Source: Crenothrix polyspora (GTDB lineage Bacteria; Pseudomonadota; Gammaproteobacteria; Methylococcales; Methylomonadaceae). Taken from it: a DNA stretch of 6,823 nt. Position 1 is the stretch's first letter; each line of letters begins with the position of its first letter. The position numbers and the translations under genes were made by a program. The notes beneath the pieces are model-generated. The model saw nothing but the letters and a program-made list of their open reading frames with translations. It searched no databases and was not told the origin of the DNA. Shown here one piece after another: positions 6,275 through 6,823 of this stretch. Location: contig CAMDOP010000178.1 in NCBI GenBank assembly GCA_945903675.1, forward strand, positions 1 through 6,823, in the 5' to 3' direction.

Positions 6275-6823
6275 ATGTTGAAGTGGCTTTTTGGCAAAAA
6301 CAACAAAGGCAGTAATGAGCAAGATAATTCCGCGCTAACAGCTCTGTACGAAGGTGACAGGGGTATTGCTCACTTACATGACAACGATGCCGTAATAAGA
6401 CTTTGGATGTCCGAACCCCTCCGCATGGCAATGGATCAAACCTGTAATGAAATAAGCGGCAGTAACTCTCGGTATCTAAGGGAATTTTTGGTTGTTTATC
6501 TTTATGGAGTTCATGATCTACTTAAAATGAGAGCTTTTAAAACAGGCCTTAATTATGAGCCGCCTCCTGTATCAAGAGCTGATAGTGGAATCAAATTTTC
6601 TAGGGCGTCATTGGATGAAGTCATTCCAGGGCTAGGAAAAAACTTAGTTCCTTGTAAACTGCTACTGCCATCCAAGATGAAGGATGATTTACAGCATCTT
6701 GCTGATCAAAGGAGCATTCCTTTAGGTAGGTTTGTCCGTGAAATATTGGTCCAGCATTTTCTTGGTTATACAGTCTGGCCTGATCGTTTCATTCCTATCC
6801 CAGAAGAACAAAAGATTGCAGAT
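6275..6823 (+). CDS. Protein with two ribbon-helix-helix-like segments (3' end cut by the window edge)
   Basis: The frame is open for 183 codons from ATG 6275 to the last base with no stop, so the C-terminus is missing. AGGGGA (6264-6269), five bases before the ATG, is a strong ribosome binding site. Two segments look like ribbon-helix-helix (Arc/CopG) folds. Residues ~38-77 comprise strand AVIRLWMSEPL, a helix, a GSNS turn and helix RYLREFLVVYL. Residues ~124-163 comprise strand VPCKLLLPSKM, helix KDDLQHLADQR, turn SIPL and helix GRFVREILVQHFL. RHH proteins normally dimerise to form one DNA-binding unit; two copies in a chain could form an intramolecular pair. A Lys/Asn-rich N-terminus (MLKWLFGKNNKG) precedes them. 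The likely role is DNA binding or transcriptional control; the target is unknown. The first copy has fewer basic strand residues than usual, so it may serve only in folding. Confidence 0.72.
   Translation, partial: MLKWLFGKNNKGSNEQDNSALTALYEGDRGIAHLHDNDAVIRLWMSEPLRMAMDQTCNEISGSNSRYLREFLVVYLYGVHDLLKMRAFKTGLNYEPPPVSRADSGIKFSRASLDEVIPGLGKNLVPCKLLLPSKMKDDLQHLADQRSIPLGRFVREILVQHFLGYTVWPDRFIPIPEEQKIAD

Overview
The window looks like a chromosomal or genomic-island segment of a moderately AT-rich Gram-negative bacterium, most likely a gammaproteobacterium. This placement is tentative. It rests on the exported small protein with NNPYG-type repeats, the style of the XRE regulator, and two intergenic TGACCG...GCAGTCA elements. 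No rRNA, tRNA, transposase, integrase or CRISPR array is visible. Coding density is low: six supported features of coding type or coding edge are separated by gaps of about 200 to 890 bases.

Layout, left to right. Bases 1-888 hold no convincing gene, but contain several hairpins and a pair of related inverted-repeat elements (215-292). A very large gene (889-4494, minus strand, 1201 codons) follows. Its first ~245-280 residues resemble the N-terminal region of the large bacterial superfamily I helicase (COG1112-like) proteins. The rest has no helicase motifs and resembles a separate, uncharacterised, Cys-rich large protein family with a C-terminal IPT-like stretch. Base composition changes sharply where the two parts meet, at about 3650-3660, so the gene looks like an in-frame chimera. 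A 206-base divergent intergenic region (4495-4700) carries a plausible promoter for the large gene and several inverted repeats. It leads into an XRE/HTH_3 regulator (4701-5027, plus strand), whose start codon is overlapped by a perfect operator-like repeat. Next come two small minus-strand genes, an 83-residue coiled-coil protein and a 94-residue exported protein with three 16-residue repeats. Last, on the plus strand, is a gene truncated by the window edge (6275-6823) that encodes two ribbon-helix-helix-like segments in one chain.

How the parts relate. The clearest functional unit is the XRE regulator with its divergent control region. Two near-identical ATTCTAC-N7-GTAGA sites suggest autoregulation. 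A third, related N7-spaced repeat next to the large gene's promoter raises the possibility that the same repressor controls the chimeric gene. No recognised defence, toxin-antitoxin or biosynthetic system can be named from the sequence. The chimera plus divergent repressor is the best candidate for something undescribed, but it could equally be a decayed recombination product.
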